Part shown: positions 63,503 through 64,000 of the stretch, piece by piece
How the letters are laid out: every line of letters starts with the position of its first letter
How positions within the stretch are numbered: position 1 is the stretch's first letter
Assembly: GCA_964453645.1 (NCBI GenBank)
Contig: CAYVRJ010000003.1
Span: 62,001-126,000 of the forward strand
Direction of reading: 5' to 3'
Length of the DNA stretch: 64,000 nt
Source of the DNA: CAYVRJ01 sp964453645
GTDB taxonomy: Bacteria > Bacillota > Clostridia > Christensenellales > JAWKQI01
Notes under the pieces: model-generated
Databases searched by the model: none
The model's input: the letters and a program-made list of their open reading frames with translations, nothing else
What the model was told of the DNA's origin: nothing
Made by a program: the position numbers and the translations under genes

Positions 63503-64000
63503 GATATATTCCATCAATATATCTGAAAAAAAGGGTACCGTGAAAAAACCAGTACCTTCATGTGAAGTTATGTTCAACTACGGAATCGTGGACGATGCCC
63601 ACAGGGGGGATTGGCACCGCCAAATCAGCCTGTTGGATTTTGAAGCCATTGAGCAGTACAACGAAAAAGGGTTTGATATCAAACCCGGTGCCTTTGCCGA
63701 GAACATTACCACCCAAGGGTTAGACTTGGAGAAAATAAAAATTGGCGATGTCCTGCGTTTGGGCGACGTTGTGGTGGAGATCACCCAGATTGGCAAAGAG
63801 TGCCATGGGGGTTGCGAGATCAAGAAGCAAACCGGAGACTGCATCATGCCCAAGAGGGGTTTGTTTGCAAAGGTGCTGCGGGGCGGCACGCTGACTGTCG
63901 GTACAAAAATAACTGTGTATCCCAAGATTTCCGCAGGGGTGCTCACCCTGTCCGACAAAGGTTTTGCCGGGGAGCGGGAAGATAAGAGCGGTGAAGTCAT
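63495..64000 (+). CDS. MOSC-MogA fusion protein, cut by the window end
   Basis: 168 codons are visible from ATG at 63495 (GGAGGA upstream) to the window edge. Residues about 1-143 are a MOSC domain (GIVDDAHRGDWHRQISLL, GAFAENITTQG, CHGGCEIKKQTGDCIMPKRG). From about 145 a MoaB/MogA domain begins (ISAGVLTLSDKGFAGEREDKSG), which adenylylates molybdopterin ahead of metal insertion by MoeA. The stop is beyond the window. The start overlaps the moaC stop by eight bases. Confidence 0.85.
   Translation, partial: MAKIYSINISEKKGTVKKPVPSCEVMFNYGIVDDAHRGDWHRQISLLDFEAIEQYNEKGFDIKPGAFAENITTQGLDLEKIKIGDVLRLGDVVVEITQIGKECHGGCEIKKQTGDCIMPKRGLFAKVLRGGTLTVGTKITVYPKISAGVLTLSDKGFAGEREDKSGEV

Overview
The window reads as chromosomal DNA of an anaerobic, endospore-forming, motile Clostridia-type Firmicute. 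The evidence is a sporulation and germination cluster (spoIIR, sleB, ypeB), two chemoreceptors, c-di-GMP enzymes, FeoAB with a DtxR-family repressor, a four-subunit 2-oxoacid:ferredoxin oxidoreductase, and tungstate uptake with molybdopterin genes. Strong AGGAGG-type ribosome sites and near-consensus sigma-A promoters fit the same group. No rRNA, tRNA, CRISPR array or intact transposase was seen.

Layout. 0-6 kb: the 3' end of a cas6 gene cut by the window edge; a minus-strand operon of asparaginase, NCS1 permease and creatininase-family amidohydrolase; then a two-gene AmmeMemoRadiSam operon. 6-12.4 kb: a V4R sensor paired with a diguanylate cyclase, a remarkably cysteine-rich gamma-carbonic-anhydrase-like beta-helix protein, an MFS exporter and a chemoreceptor. 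12.6-15.6 kb: a GlpA-like, GlpB-like and DUF1667 oxidoreductase operon.

15.7-32.5 kb: a large myo-inositol region. On the minus strand it runs iolR, iolB, iolD, iolG. Divergently on the plus strand are an archaeal-type GAPDH, an archaeal-type phosphoglycerate kinase, malic enzyme, a LarA-family racemase, iolE, a CUT2-type sugar ABC transporter, iolI and a second inositol dehydrogenase. iolC, iolJ and iolA are absent from the window. Together the genes would import inositol, oxidise and dehydrate it, open the ring and isomerise the product; the inserted glycolytic genes could process the triose phosphate.

32.5-38.6 kb: a LytTR response regulator, a membrane-anchored secreted protein and a 7TM histidine kinase in one translationally coupled operon. 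It lies divergent from a small operon of unknown proteins whose promoter carries direct repeats placed as LytTR sites would be. 38.7-46.7 kb: a second chemoreceptor, feoAB with divergent DtxR regulator and operator, a GAF/HD-GYP protein, and a TrpB2 gene preceded by a leader peptide and attenuator. 47-49.2 kb: a tungsten/molybdenum-cofactor-type riboswitch followed by tupABC. 49.2-55.9 kb: ypeB, sleB, spoIIR, a Ca/Na antiporter, rho, an MBL-fold hydrolase and a DUF1934 protein. 56.1-64 kb: one tightly packed plus-strand run with korDABC-type subunits, a mini-MOSC protein, moeA, a moeA-PBP fusion, moaA, moaC and a MOSC-MogA fusion cut by the window end. Tungstate import, the riboswitch and this gene run point to tungsten- or molybdenum-dependent enzymes in the host.

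Three intergenic gaps (about 15.6, 18.7 and 46.8 kb) carry copies of one hairpin-rich repeat family; the 18.7 kb copy has 19-bp terminal inverted repeats.
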